From Thermoguttaceae bacterium (GTDB taxonomy: Bacteria > Planctomycetota > Planctomycetia > Pirellulales > Thermoguttaceae), in contig JANXAQ010000173.1 in NCBI GenBank assembly GCA_025062105.1, forward strand, positions 1 through 59,672: a DNA stretch of 59,672 bases. The letters are read 5' to 3'. Below the pieces are notes generated by a model that was not told the DNA's origin, did not search any database, and saw only the letters and a list, made by a program, of their open reading frames with translations. This document shows positions 45,027 through 54,053 of the stretch, piece after piece. Position numbers and translations under genes: made by a program. Numbering within the stretch: position 1 is the stretch's first letter; each line of letters begins with the position of its first letter.

Positions 45027-45911
45027 TTACGAACTGGGTTTTTCGTCTTCGGGGGGTTTCGGGCCGGAGGCTGCCGGAGGCGGACCAGCCGGAGCTACCG
45101 GCAGGTGGCGCTCGGGGGATGGAGCGGGAGTTTTGCGACGTTGGGGCTCCTGCATTAAACCAGGCAAATAGGGGTGCATTCGGGGCTGTCGGCCCAGAAG
45201 GGTGCCGATGACCAAATCTAGTAAATGGCGCAGTTGGGTTCGGTGCACCGGGTCCATTTCGAGCCGATCGGCGGCTGGGTGGGCTGGCTCGGCTAAAACC
45301 GCCATGCTCCGCAGCAGCCCTTGATCGACCATCAACGTAGGGGCCGGTGCTGGGTGGGCCTTTTGGCATGGTTGGCAGACTACTCCTCCTTCCACGGCTC
45401 TAAAAGCCACTCGCAGGGACCCCTGGATCGGTTTGCCGCAAATTACACAGCTCTCCCACGATGGAAGATGGCCCAACAGTCGAAGCGCTCCTAATTCCCA
45501 TCGGAACACCCAACGCCAGACAGGTTCTCCCAGGCTAAGGCCTTGCAAGGCCGAATCGGCCAAGTCGAAAAGCTCCGGCAGCGGGTCATATCGGGCAGTC
45601 AAATCCCGCAACAGTTCCACCACATAATAACCCGCATATAAAGGGGCCAAATCCCATCCAGGGCAACGAAACCGACGTAACAATTTCGCCTCGGTTACCA
45701 AGTCCAGCGCTTCGCTAGATTTACGCAGAAAGACTATGCGACACAGGCTCATTAGGTCAAGAGCAGAGTCGAACGGATTTTTAAGCCTTTTAGCGCCCTT
45801 GGCTAAAGCCTCAATTTTGCCAAACTCTCGGGTAAACAGAGTAACCACCAGGCTACTTTCACTGAAATCTACACACCGTAAAACCAAGGCAGTAGCATGT
45901 TCGGCAGGCAC
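45027..45911 (-). CDS. recO: DNA repair protein RecO
   Basis: A 294-aa protein. The N-terminal OB fold is seen in HATALVLRCVDFSESSLVVTLFTREFGKIEALAKGAKRLKNPF; the helical middle domain carries YAGYYVVELLRDLTARYDPLPELFDL; a zinc-binding insert has C-x2-C (CVICGKP) and C-x2-C (CQPCQ) near residues 157-182. RecO works with RecF and RecR to load RecA on SSB-coated single-stranded gaps. The C-terminal 60 residues are Pro/Lys-rich and extend beyond the usual ~240 aa. The start is GTG at 45911, with AGG eight bases before. Last of the phoH-pgpH-ybeY-corC-recO group, but separated from corC by 0.8 kb. Confidence 0.92.
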   Translation of the reverse strand: MPAEHATALVLRCVDFSESSLVVTLFTREFGKIEALAKGAKRLKNPFDSALDLMSLCRIVFLRKSSEALDLVTEAKLLRRFRCPGWDLAPLYAGYYVVELLRDLTARYDPLPELFDLADSALQGLSLGEPVWRWVFRWELGALRLLGHLPSWESCVICGKPIQGSLRVAFRAVEGGVVCQPCQKAHPAPAPTLMVDQGLLRSMAVLAEPAHPAADRLEMDPVHRTQLRHLLDLVIGTLLGRQPRMHPYLPGLMQEPQRRKTPAPSPERHLPVAPAGPPPAASGPKPPEDEKPSS

Positions 45912-46717
45912 TGGAAGACCTATTCACAACAAATCTCTATGTAGGTTATCCGTTCGTTTTGTTTTCTCTACTTTCACAAAACAGCTCAAAACTTGAATTT
46001 TTGTTATTCTATCTAGATTGCCAGTACTTCGCACTCTAACAAGGATATGGAAAGTGCCGGGCACTCCAGTCCATTAGACTATTTTTTCCTTCAACACACT
46101 TAAAGCCGGGCTATGAATAAAAACCGACGAAGTTAACCCGAATCAACAGAGCCTCCAGTTGCCCCCCTCTGCCAGCTGCTTACAAGAACGGTAAGGCTAC
46201 GCCTGCAGAAAGGGTCAAACAAGTTTGTTTTTTCTCGACCGTAACCGGCAAGTCTCGTTCACCGAGTTCTTTCCACACATAGCTGGTATGTGCTGGGATG
46301 GATTGACTATCCCAATCGGAGGAAATAATTACCACACATAGGGGGAAACAGAATCTTTCGAAAGAAGCTAATTGCTACTTTGGAGAAATTGCATAACTTT
46401 AGAAAAGATCAGTTGGAACATCAGGAAGGGCATGGCTTCAGAAACTCGCTGTCTATATCGCCTATTTTATCTATTCTGTGTTGTTCAACGAGCTTTTGTA
46501 CTATAGGAGTTCGGAGTCTGGCGAAGGAGATCAGGCCCTTATATGTTGGAAGGAAAAAGGGGAAGTAAAAAGGTTTGTTCTATGGATAGGTGCTGCGGAA
46601 AGGTAGTTTGCCGGGGGTAAGGCCTATTTTGTCTATATTACCCATCTTGCCCAGTTAAACACATAAAATTTCAGCCACACGCCCTGGTTCTGAAAACCTT
46701 GCTAATCGGAGAAAACT
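45912..46717. other. Intergenic region with a partial family F element
   Basis: The stretch 46290-46503 has family F interior (GGGATGGATTGACTATCCCAATCGG, CTAATTGCTACTTTGGAGAAATTGC, CTATTCTGTGTTGTTCAACGAGC) but no intact TIRs. The rest (45920-46280 and 46510-46710) shows no gene or element I can name. Confidence 0.6.
46290..46503. mobile_element. Partial MITE family F
   Basis: Interior sequence of family F without recognisable GCTGTTATAC ends; deleted or diverged at both sides. Confidence 0.6.
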
Positions 46718-48007
46718 CTATTCCGCCGGACTGATCGGGTGGTCAGAAATCCGCAGATCTTCAATTCGAAGCCGTTCAATCCGCCGGCGGGTGGCCGCTA
46801 GCACCGTAATCCGCAGATGATTCCAACAAAGGGACTCACCCGGGACCGGCACATGACCAAGCTCGCTGAACACAAAGCCGCCAATGGTATCATAGTCGGC
46901 GTCCTCGGGCAGCCCCAGATGAAGCTGTTCGTTGAGTTTTTCAATATGCATTCGGGCCGACACCTCCACTACCCCCGGAGCCACCTGGTGGGGCTCCTCT
47001 TCCGGTTGTTCTCGGTCATATTCGTCCTGAATTTCTCCGACGATCTCTTCTAAGATATCTTCCAAGGTTACAATGCCGGCCACTCCACCATATTCATCCA
47101 AGACGACAGCCATATGGTTTCGGGTCCGCTGGAACTCCTCTAGCAGCACATCCACGGGTTTGGTTTCCGGGACAAAGTAGGGTTTGCGTAACAGTTCGGT
47201 CCAAGGCCGACGGGGCTGATTGGCCGGTTTAGCCAATTCCGGCAAAAGGTCCTTGGCATGAAGGATGCCGACAATATCGTCGCGATTTTTGTCATAGACA
47301 GGAATTCGAGTATGTTCGGAAGCGATGACCTGTTGGAGCATTTCTGGCCAAGAGAGGCTGAGGGGAATGGAGACCATATCGGTACGGGGGACCATGATTT
47401 GGGAAACTTGCACGTCGCTGAGGCGGATAACGCTTTCGATCATTTCGCGGGCGTCTTCTTCCAGCAGACCTACCCGATGGCCTTCGGAGACGATGGTACG
47501 GATTTCTTGTTCGAAGGCATTTTCATTGGGTAGAGGTTCTGGTTGGCCTGCCAAGCGGTGTAGCAGGACGTTTAGGAAGCGAGCCCCTGCGATAGCCGGC
47601 AGCATCAAGCGGGCCAGCAGCTGCCAAAATGGCCAGAGGAAATACACCAGGGAGGCGGCTACCAATTGGGCCAGGGCCGAGGGGATCCAAATGACGGCCG
47701 CCCACAAGGCCACCAGGACGGTAAAGCCGATCCCAATGGCCCGCCCTACAGAAAAATTGGCCTGGCCGATCCCAGTAAGCCAAACCCAGAGAACGAATAT
47801 CAAAAATAGCCCACTGCCCAGCACCTGCCAGGCTTCCATGCCTAAGCGGACTTCGTCATAACGGCGTAGGATGACCGCCAGCCGATCCAGCGACTGCCGC
47901 CGCTGGCAGATCTGCTGAAGTTGGCTTCGCGAAAACTGATCCAGACATCGGGCGGCCGTTGCGCTGAAGGCCGTCAGGATCCAAGCTCCGAGGGCCAGCC
48001 ACCACAT
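46718..48007 (-). CDS. CorC/HlyC-family protein with DUF21, CBS pair and CorC domain
   Basis: A 429-aa membrane protein. The N-terminus (residues 1-160) is the DUF21 (CNNM) membrane module with TM segments near 1-18, 60-80, 90-110 and 117-137. A CBS pair follows (MVPRTDMVSIPLSLSWPEMLQQVIASEHTRIPVYDKNRDDIVGILHAKDLL and MAVVLDEYGGVAGIVTLEDILEEIVGEIQDEYD), then a C-terminal CorC_HlyC domain (VSARMHIEKLNEQLHLGLPEDADYDTIGGFVFSELGHVPVPGESL). The family is linked to magnesium/cobalt efflux; CBS domains usually sense adenine nucleotides. It starts six bases after ybeY with the ribosome site GGAAGG inside the end of ybeY, so the two are translated together. Confidence 0.93.
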   Translation of the reverse strand: MWWLALGAWILTAFSATAARCLDQFSRSQLQQICQRRQSLDRLAVILRRYDEVRLGMEAWQVLGSGLFLIFVLWVWLTGIGQANFSVGRAIGIGFTVLVALWAAVIWIPSALAQLVAASLVYFLWPFWQLLARLMLPAIAGARFLNVLLHRLAGQPEPLPNENAFEQEIRTIVSEGHRVGLLEEDAREMIESVIRLSDVQVSQIMVPRTDMVSIPLSLSWPEMLQQVIASEHTRIPVYDKNRDDIVGILHAKDLLPELAKPANQPRRPWTELLRKPYFVPETKPVDVLLEEFQRTRNHMAVVLDEYGGVAGIVTLEDILEEIVGEIQDEYDREQPEEEPHQVAPGVVEVSARMHIEKLNEQLHLGLPEDADYDTIGGFVFSELGHVPVPGESLCWNHLRITVLAATRRRIERLRIEDLRISDHPISPAE

Positions 48008-48013
48008 CGCCAG

Positions 48014-48526
48014 TTACCTTCCGGGATTGGGTTTCGGACAACCAGAGGGCTTGGACCGAGCTGTAGGTGGAGTACGTCGGTTGGTGGGAGATTTGCTGGG
48101 CGGCTCGAGGCCCAGCCGACGTAAACACAGCGCCTCTTGTCGACGCATCCGCCGCCGCTGGGCACCGGAGGCGTCCTGAAAACCTGCCAAGTGCAAAGCC
48201 CCATGAATGATATACAGCAGTAGTTCTTGTTCGGCTGTCCAGCCGTACTGCGATGCCACAGCGGCCGCCCGCTCGCCGCTGACCACAATCTCTCCCTCCA
48301 AACCCTCTGCGGAGCAGCCCATGGGAAAACTCAACACATCGGTCGGCTCATCTTCCCCTAGAAATTGACGGTTCAATCGCCGAATCTGCTCATCGTCGAT
48401 CATCGCCACACAGATCCGGGCCCGATGCACTCCAGCTGACTCTAAGGCCACTTGCACTGCTTGCTTAATTTTACTTTTCGCAAGCCGAACATACGACTGC
48501 TGATCCACTACCGCTACCGAAATCAC
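48014..48526 (-). CDS. ybeY: Endoribonuclease YbeY (rRNA maturation factor)
   Basis: A 170-aa protein of the UPF0054/YbeY family, a zinc-dependent RNase that trims 16S rRNA and takes part in ribosome quality control. Family markers are INRxFLGxDxPTDVLSFP (here RRLNRQFLGEDEPTDVLSFPM) and the metal site HGALHLAGF. The usual motif is HGxLHLxGYDH; here the third His position reads GFQDAS, so only two of three His ligands are visible. Similar lack of the third His occurs, to my recollection, in some Bacteroidetes and planctomycete homologues. The C-terminal 25 residues are basic and proline-rich. GTG start at 48526 with AAAGG seven bases upstream. Confidence 0.92.
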   Translation of the reverse strand: MISVAVVDQQSYVRLAKSKIKQAVQVALESAGVHRARICVAMIDDEQIRRLNRQFLGEDEPTDVLSFPMGCSAEGLEGEIVVSGERAAAVASQYGWTAEQELLLYIIHGALHLAGFQDASGAQRRRMRRQEALCLRRLGLEPPSKSPTNRRTPPTARSKPSGCPKPNPGR

Positions 48527-48617
48527 AGGGGGGCCTTTCTCGAGCGAACCTTTGCCGACAGTATCTAGATCAACGTACCGTCACCTCTATGGGTGCCAGA
48601 GCAGCTTTTGGGGGCGA

Positions 48618-48695
48618 AACTTTTTACCGCGACTTTAGCCATTTTTCCTAATTTGTTTGGTTTGTCCCAGGAGGTCCTACCCCCCTTTTGTTCGA
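48618..48695. mobile_element. Left half of a family A element
   Basis: CCGCGACTTTAGCCATTTTTCC and CCCCTTTTGTTCGAGCC follow the family to its middle, then stop where A19 begins. Confidence 0.6.
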
Positions 48696-48704
48696 GCCAT
48701 CTAA

Positions 48705-48853
48705 CCCGAGTTTTGCCATTTTTAGCCATGTGCCGAAATGGGAAAGTTCTAACTCCTTGAAGCTATTGGAGTTGGGAAATTGTGTGAACAAAAGGGCGGT
48801 TCGTGGTAACTCTTGGAGACAAAACAAGTTAAGAAAAATGGCAAAAGGGGATC
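48705..48853. mobile_element. MITE family A with TAA TSD
   Basis: Ends CCCGAGTTTTGCCATTTTTAG and AAAATGGCAAAAGGGGATC, flanked by TAA (48702-48704 and 48854-48856). Confidence 0.9.
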
Positions 48854-48856
48854 TAA

Positions 48857-49011
48857 AACTCTGTCTGAAAAAGGCATTTATAGGCTTAAAAAGTAGGGAG
48901 AATCATTTGGCGCCGATGGGAATGGAACCGTGTTTTATACGGTTTGCTGCAAGGGCCATATCCTGAGGTGTCCTGGCAAACCACTGCATGCCTTAATTTT
49001 CAGACAGCCAC
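48857..49011. mobile_element. MITE family C with TAA TSD
   Basis: Ends AACTCTGTCTGAAAAAGG and AATTTTCAGACAGCCAC, flanked by TAA (48854-48856 and 49012-49014). Inverted relative of the copy at 24523-24674. Confidence 0.9.
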
Positions 49012-49014
49012 TAA

Positions 49015-49164
49015 GCTCGATTTTTGCCAATTTCCAGATTGGAGGCTCCGTGGGATGTTCTAACCCTTTGAAAATCTTGGAGTTAGGAAATTTACGGAAC
49101 AAAGAATCCTGAAAACCGAAGATCTTGAACTAAAAGGAGTTGCAAAAATTGGCAAGAATCGAGC
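49015..49164. mobile_element. MITE family A with TAA TSD
   Basis: Ends GCTCGATTTTTGCCAATTTCC and AATTGGCAAGAATCGAGC, flanked by TAA (49012-49014 and 49165-49167). Confidence 0.93.
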
Positions 49165-49167
49165 TAA

Positions 49168-49324
49168 GAGGCTTTTCTAGAATGAAGATTTGGCTGGTTT
49201 CCAATGGGTTTTGGCCGACCGGCTTCTATCCTCCGGACTCCTTAAAAACAGGAATTTTGGGGATTCTCGGGCATTGAGGAAGGAAACCCCCTTTCATCAT
49301 AGAAATGCTTTTTCGGACAGCCAC
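49168..49324. mobile_element. MITE family C with TAA TSD
   Basis: Ends GAGGCTTTTCTAGAATG and GCTTTTTCGGACAGCCAC, flanked by TAA (49165-49167 and 49325-49327). Inverted relative of 35733-35889 and 41181-41338. Confidence 0.9.
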
Positions 49325-49335
49325 TAAGAGGTTGT

Positions 49336-49446
49336 GGCTCTGTGGAGAGGTTGCCCGCAGTCTGGGGGGGTTTTGCCCATACTGGTCGGTTTTGCTTCAG
49401 GTTTGGTTGGTTTAGGCCTCGGACCGGAAAGGGGTTCAGCAGAGCC
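49336..49446. mobile_element. MITE family B, inverted, no TSD
   Basis: Ends GGCTCTGTGGAGAGG and TTCAGCAGAGCC; length 111 bp. Flanks AGAGGTTGT and AGCCTCGAT do not match. Confidence 0.85.
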
Positions 49447-49645
49447 AGCCTCGATTAAAATGAAACTCCAGATGGTTCTGAGATTCTATGGGTGTGACTG
49501 ATTTTTTGTGCTCCGTTTAGAGGATTTGACGAAGATAGGTTGCCCCTCGAATCATTGCTTCCCGTGGTAGCTCCCCCAGTCCAACAGTCTCCGTACTGTA
49601 GAGCCCAGGAGTCGGACGAAGGAGTTTAGATCCCTATATGTCGGG

Positions 49646-49929
49646 CTCGCTGTTATACACAAGTTAAAGTTCAGACGCTCGGCTGTCACTTTAGGCAAAG
49701 CAGAAAAACTCGTTGAACAACACAGAATGGATCAAATAAAAAAATATAGATAAACCTTTTTCTGAAACTAAAGATCTGCTGATTTTCTAAATGATTTTTC
49801 CCAAATTGTCCAATGTATCCAAAGTAACCTTTGGCTTATTTTGAAAGGTTGATTTATCCCCCTGATTGGGGCAATCGTTTGCTGCTGCAGTGAGGGTGAA
49901 TCCATTCCAAAGATGTGTATAACAGCGAG
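49646..49929. mobile_element. MITE family F
   Basis: Ends CTCGCTGTTATACACAAG and GTGTATAACAGCGAG, 284 bp. The flanks do not form a clean 10-bp repeat. Orientation is opposite to 18333-18615. Confidence 0.88.
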
Positions 49930-50130
49930 ACTATAGGTTAGGTGCGGCTGTGTAAAGCAGGTTTGCCGGTGGCCGAAGCCTATTTCTCTATATTGCCTAT
50001 GTTGCCCAATTAACCCACAAAATTTCAGCCGCAACCGATCCTATCTACCCTCTTCAGGAGATAGGAGAAGAAGTCATTTTGGTAGAAGCTTTTAGGGTGG
50101 CAGCTAGTCTATTGGGCCTGAGCAATCCGC

Positions 50131-52380
50131 TTATACCGGTTTGGGTTCGGGATATTTGATTCGGGTATGGTAGATGGCAATGAGGGATTTTATGAGGCTG
50201 TCCTGGATGATGCGGAGTTCCCGAAGTGTTAGATCACTTTCGTCGAACTGGCCATCTTCCAGGCGGCGTTCGGTAATTTGCTGGACGACGTTTTGGAGCC
50301 GACCTGGCGTCGGATCCACCAAGCTTCGGCAGGCACCCTCCACGGCATCGGCCAACATAAGAACACAAGCCTCTTTGGTCTGCGGTTTTGGGCCGGGATA
50401 GCGGTAGGCGCTTTCATCGACCGAAGAGCCGTTTTTACCGTTGTTCTCATTTTGGCTCTGCTCAGTAGCCCGGGCGTAGAAATATTCTACTCGAGTGGTG
50501 CCATGATGTTGGCAGATGAAGTCGATAATTGGTTGAGGCAGATGATGTTGACGTGCCAGATCGGCCCCGTCTTTGACATGGGCGATAATGACCAAGCTGC
50601 TGACTGTGGGGGCCAAGGAGGCGTGATGATCTTCGTCGGGCGGCTGGTTTTCGGTGAAATAACCAGGATTCAGCATTTTGCCGATGTCGTGGAAATAGGC
50701 TCCGGCCCGGACCAGCAGACCTCGGGCGCCGATGGCGTTGGCAGCCGCCTCGGCCAAGGTGCCCACCGTCACAGAATGGTTGTAGGTACTTGGGGCCCGA
50801 CGCACCAACTCCTGCAAAAGCGGATGCTGCAAATCAGTTAGTTCCAGCAGACTAATATCCGTCAACACGCCGAAGGCTTTTTCCACAAAAGGCAATATCC
50901 CGCTCATTAAAAAGCCAGCCGCAACTGCCCATACCCACGGAAGGCCTCCTTTCCAAATAAACGTTTCCCAGACGGGCTGATTTTGCACCACCTGTACTAC
51001 CAGTTCCAAAGCCACTGCCACTCCACCGGTCGTTATTCCGATATAAATCGGTTTGGTTCGGGTGCGGATGCGTTTTGTCTGGATGACGGCGGTGGCCGAA
51101 GAACCCAACCAAACCAACATTCCCCCCAACGTATTGCCCAACCCAAGCCCTACTACCAAGCTGACCACGCCACTTAAAAGCAAAGCCAATTCTGGTCCGT
51201 AGGCAATGGCCACCATCTGAGCAAAAACGAGCATCGGCAACAGTTCCGCTCGCCAAGGATCTGCGGCAGCCAGTTGCATCAGCAGGATCGTGCCTACCAT
51301 CAGGGCAGCCAGCACGCCTAAGCGGCGGAGGTCCTTTAGTAAACTTCTTTTCTTATAGAACAAATAGACTCCACAGGCCACTAAGGCGGCAAACAGCAAC
51401 CCAGTAACGGCGATTGCCCGCAAAAGGGCCTCCGTCCAGGAGCGCTGCTGCAGGAAGGCTTCATGTTCCAACCGGAGCAGACGCAGTTGCTGAGCAGACA
51501 AGGGCTGCCCGGCCTTAGCTAGCACCAGCCCCTCTCGCCAAAGGGCTTGAAACGACCCAGCTTGTTCCAGGGCTTCTTGTTGCGCCTGTTCGGTGGCCTG
51601 TTTATCCCAGTCCAGCGTAGTGCCTAAGCGCTGAAGGCGATCCCACAGCCAATGAGTCATCCAGACGGCCGCATCCGGGGCCATGGCCAGACGTTGTTCC
51701 AGTTGTCGCTGGAGGGGCTCGGGATTCTGAAGCCAGATCTGTGTAATTTTGACCCGCCGTTTTAGTTCCGGCCGGCCCACTGGATAGACAACAATTTCGT
51801 CTGGATGGCCGCCGGACTCTTTGGAAAGAGGATGCAGCAGAAGTCCGCTTTTTTGGTAAGGGGCCAGGAGGTCGGCGAGGATGGTTTTTAGTTCTTCTGC
51901 TCCCGGAGAGCCGAGCACCGCTAGCCGAAAGGCTTCGAAATATTGTTGCATTCGGGCCGAATCCGGGGTATGCCCAGAGAACCCGAATGTATGATCTGTA
52001 TCAGCCATTCCCTCCTGAATTGCTCGAAGCAGTTGCTCCCACTCCTGCTGGATGGCGGCTAAGCCAGAGGGATGATGAACATAAACCCATGCAACCTGCC
52101 GAAGGATCCATTCCCGCCGACGTTGGCTTTCTAAAGGATCCTCAAAACTGACCCGAGCGACCACAGTCCGGCTAGGCGCCTCGCCCACCCGAAACTCAAA
52201 CGGCGGGGCCCAGCCTCGGACCACCACACACAGAAGCACCGCCAAGCCAAAGGCCAAAAGCAGTCGGCTCCAGATCTGCCGATGGCCCACCACCTCCAAC
52301 ATCCGCCGCCAATGCGATGGCGGCAGCTCTAAAGCAGCTACCCGCTCTAGCCGTGTCCGTTTACTACCACTGCTGGACAT
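50131..52380 (-). CDS. PgpH-like HD-family phosphohydrolase (7TMR-HDED type)
   Basis: A 749-aa membrane protein. One TM helix (residues about 37-55) is followed by an extracytoplasmic 7TMR-HDED domain to about residue 310, seven TM helices (about 315-500, LLRAIAVTGLLFAALVACGVYLFY ... PWVWAVAAGFLMSGILPFVEKAF) and a cytoplasmic HD domain: RRAPSTYNHSVTVGTLAEAAANAIG, YFHDIGKMLNPGYFTENQ and ICQHHGTTRVEYFY. HD, HDIGK and HHGT are the metal-binding signatures. Characterised relatives hydrolyse cyclic di-AMP. A Asn/Gly/Ser-rich insert (SQNENNGKNGSSVDES) interrupts the HD domain. It lies between phoH and ybeY as in many bacteria. Confidence 0.92.
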   Translation of the reverse strand: MSSSGSKRTRLERVAALELPPSHWRRMLEVVGHRQIWSRLLLAFGLAVLLCVVVRGWAPPFEFRVGEAPSRTVVARVSFEDPLESQRRREWILRQVAWVYVHHPSGLAAIQQEWEQLLRAIQEGMADTDHTFGFSGHTPDSARMQQYFEAFRLAVLGSPGAEELKTILADLLAPYQKSGLLLHPLSKESGGHPDEIVVYPVGRPELKRRVKITQIWLQNPEPLQRQLEQRLAMAPDAAVWMTHWLWDRLQRLGTTLDWDKQATEQAQQEALEQAGSFQALWREGLVLAKAGQPLSAQQLRLLRLEHEAFLQQRSWTEALLRAIAVTGLLFAALVACGVYLFYKKRSLLKDLRRLGVLAALMVGTILLMQLAAADPWRAELLPMLVFAQMVAIAYGPELALLLSGVVSLVVGLGLGNTLGGMLVWLGSSATAVIQTKRIRTRTKPIYIGITTGGVAVALELVVQVVQNQPVWETFIWKGGLPWVWAVAAGFLMSGILPFVEKAFGVLTDISLLELTDLQHPLLQELVRRAPSTYNHSVTVGTLAEAAANAIGARGLLVRAGAYFHDIGKMLNPGYFTENQPPDEDHHASLAPTVSSLVIIAHVKDGADLARQHHLPQPIIDFICQHHGTTRVEYFYARATEQSQNENNGKNGSSVDESAYRYPGPKPQTKEACVLMLADAVEGACRSLVDPTPGRLQNVVQQITERRLEDGQFDESDLTLRELRIIQDSLIKSLIAIYHTRIKYPEPKPV

Positions 52381-52452
52381 ATAGCCCTGGGTGAATCACC
52401 CACCTAATCCCCCACCAACAACCACCCGGATCAAAAAACCCACCAAGAACCT

Positions 52453-52530
52453 CTAACAAAATGAAGATGTACCAGGTGGTCCTAAGGTGCCACCCCCTAG
52501 GGGGCATTGGGGAAAAACTCATTTTGTTAG
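52453..52530. mobile_element. MITE-like element, family G
   Basis: Perfect 12-bp inverted ends CTAACAAAATGA and TCATTTTGTTAG with a 54-bp interior containing CCCCCTAGGGGG. The best-defined G copy. Confidence 0.7.
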
Positions 52531-52539
52531 AAGCTCTCA

Positions 52540-52680
52540 ACTCGACTTTTGCCATTTTCCGCTTCCCCCAAGGGGCATATGCTAACTGCTTCCCCATTGG
52601 ATTGAGCAAATGCAGTGAATCGAAGGGAGTTCCTCATACCTATGGGAAAAAGCAGTTAGGAAAAATGGCAAAAGTCGAGC
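52540..52680. mobile_element. MITE family A abutting and overlapping the phoH stop codon
   Basis: Ends ACTCGACTTTTGCCATTTTCC and AAAATGGCAAAAGTCGAGC. Left triplet TCA, right triplet TAA. On the minus strand the phoH frame ends CTT TAG, in which TA comes from the flank and G is the first base of the element. Confidence 0.92.
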
Positions 52681-53633
52681 TAAAGCTCCAAAGGCTTTTT
52701 GCCCGGCTCAGCATAGGCTTCCACAATCTGCTGGACCAACGGATGCCGCACAATATCCTCCCCGCCCAGTTGCACCACCGCAATGCCTTCGATTTCCTTA
52801 AGCCGCACAATCGCATCCACCAGTCCGCTCCGAGTCTGCGGCGGAAGATCCACCTGCGTCACATCGCCACAGATAACGATTTTCGAGCCTTGCCCCATCC
52901 GGGTTAAAAACATTTTCATCTGGCCAATCGTGGTATTCTGTGCTTCGTCCAAGATCATAAACGCCTGGCTAAGCGTTCGGCCCCGCATGTAGGCCAAAGG
53001 TAGCACCTCGATTAACTCCTGATCCTTATAGCGTTGGATCAGGTCCACATCCATCATCTCCCGCAGGGCGTCAAACAGCGGCCGAAGATACGGATGGATC
53101 TTCGCTTCCAAATCGCCAGGTAAATAACCCAAACTTTCGCCCGCTTCCACCGCCGGCCGAACCAGAACCAATTTTCGCACCAGACCTTCTTTGAGGGCGG
53201 CCACGGCCATAGCTACTGCCAAATAGGTCTTTCCAGTCCCAGCAGGCCCAATACAAAACACAATCGAATGTTGCCGAATCGCCTCTAAATACTGGGCCTG
53301 GCCTGCAGAACGGGGCCGAACCATCCGGCCACCAAATACTTCCACCGGTTCGCTAGCTACCGGAAAGCGGTCCTTGCGCTGATAGCGGTATAAAACCCGA
53401 TCCACATCCTCAGCCGAAAGGACCCCACGTTGTTCCACCTGGGCCTGCAGCTCCTCCAGGACCAGCGTGGCTGAGGTTACCGCCTCATGACTGCCCCGGA
53501 CATGAATCCGACCCTCACGAGCCGAAATGCTAACCCCCAACGCCCTCCGAATCTTTCGGAGATGTTGATCATAGGTCCCAAACAACACTAATAGCGACTT
53601 CGTATCCCCAACCGCAATAATCGACTCACTCAT
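52680..53633 (-). CDS. phoH: PhoH-family ATPase (YbeZ type)
   Basis: A 317-aa protein. A KH-like N-terminal region (about residues 15-80) precedes the PhoH ATPase: GPAGTGKTYLAVAMAVAALKEG (Walker A near residue 131), LVRPAVEAGESLGYLPGDLEAKIHPYLRPLFDALREM, MRGRTLSQAFMILDEAQNTT (Walker B) and SKIVICGDVTQVDLPPQTRSGL. YbeZ partners YbeY in rRNA maturation. First gene of the phoH-pgpH-ybeY-corC-recO cluster. Its last residues (GKKPLEL) run up to a family A element that supplies the final base of the stop codon, so the original C-terminus may have been longer. The start at 53633 has only a weak ribosome site. Confidence 0.94.
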   Translation of the reverse strand: MSESIIAVGDTKSLLVLFGTYDQHLRKIRRALGVSISAREGRIHVRGSHEAVTSATLVLEELQAQVEQRGVLSAEDVDRVLYRYQRKDRFPVASEPVEVFGGRMVRPRSAGQAQYLEAIRQHSIVFCIGPAGTGKTYLAVAMAVAALKEGLVRKLVLVRPAVEAGESLGYLPGDLEAKIHPYLRPLFDALREMMDVDLIQRYKDQELIEVLPLAYMRGRTLSQAFMILDEAQNTTIGQMKMFLTRMGQGSKIVICGDVTQVDLPPQTRSGLVDAIVRLKEIEGIAVVQLGGEDIVRHPLVQQIVEAYAEPGKKPLEL

Positions 53634-54053
53634 GCCAGCCTAGGCTACTCCCTGTGCGGAGCCTCACATAACACGCCTCAAGCTATCCTTATCCTCTTTC
53701 CCGGAGCACCCACAATTGCTAACCTGTTGCTCATGGATTCCAATAGGCTCCTCCTGGTCATTGCCAAAGTAAAAGACATTCCAATGGCAATCCTCCTTCT
53801 GCAGCCTGGTCCTCCAGGCGCCTGGGATATTCCGGCAGGTTTTTCTGACTAGGGGTTTCCTTTGGTTTTCGCTCCTTCCCTCTAAATAATCCTACCAACC
53901 CTCCCAAATAATTCAAAATTATAAAAGAAAACCGCTTTTAAAATATGCTACTAAGGAATTATACCTAAACCACCCAATTGGGTAGTAAAGAGACTCCCCT
54001 CTCATTCTTCAAATAAAACTTAGCCTTTCCAGGTTTTCAATAGGGGGACTTAA

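Larger units (their letters stand above)
48527..50130. other. Element train between pgpH-like and ybeY genes
   Basis: A half A element (about 48618-48695), then A19-C6-A20-C7 joined by TAA triplets (48702-49327), B2 (49336-49446) and F4 (49646-49929). This 1.6-kb spacer splits a cluster that is usually compact. No gene. Confidence 0.8.

Noticed and set aside
46380-46568. 62-codon open frame between recO and the CorC-like gene
   Set aside because: It lies in a partial family F element.
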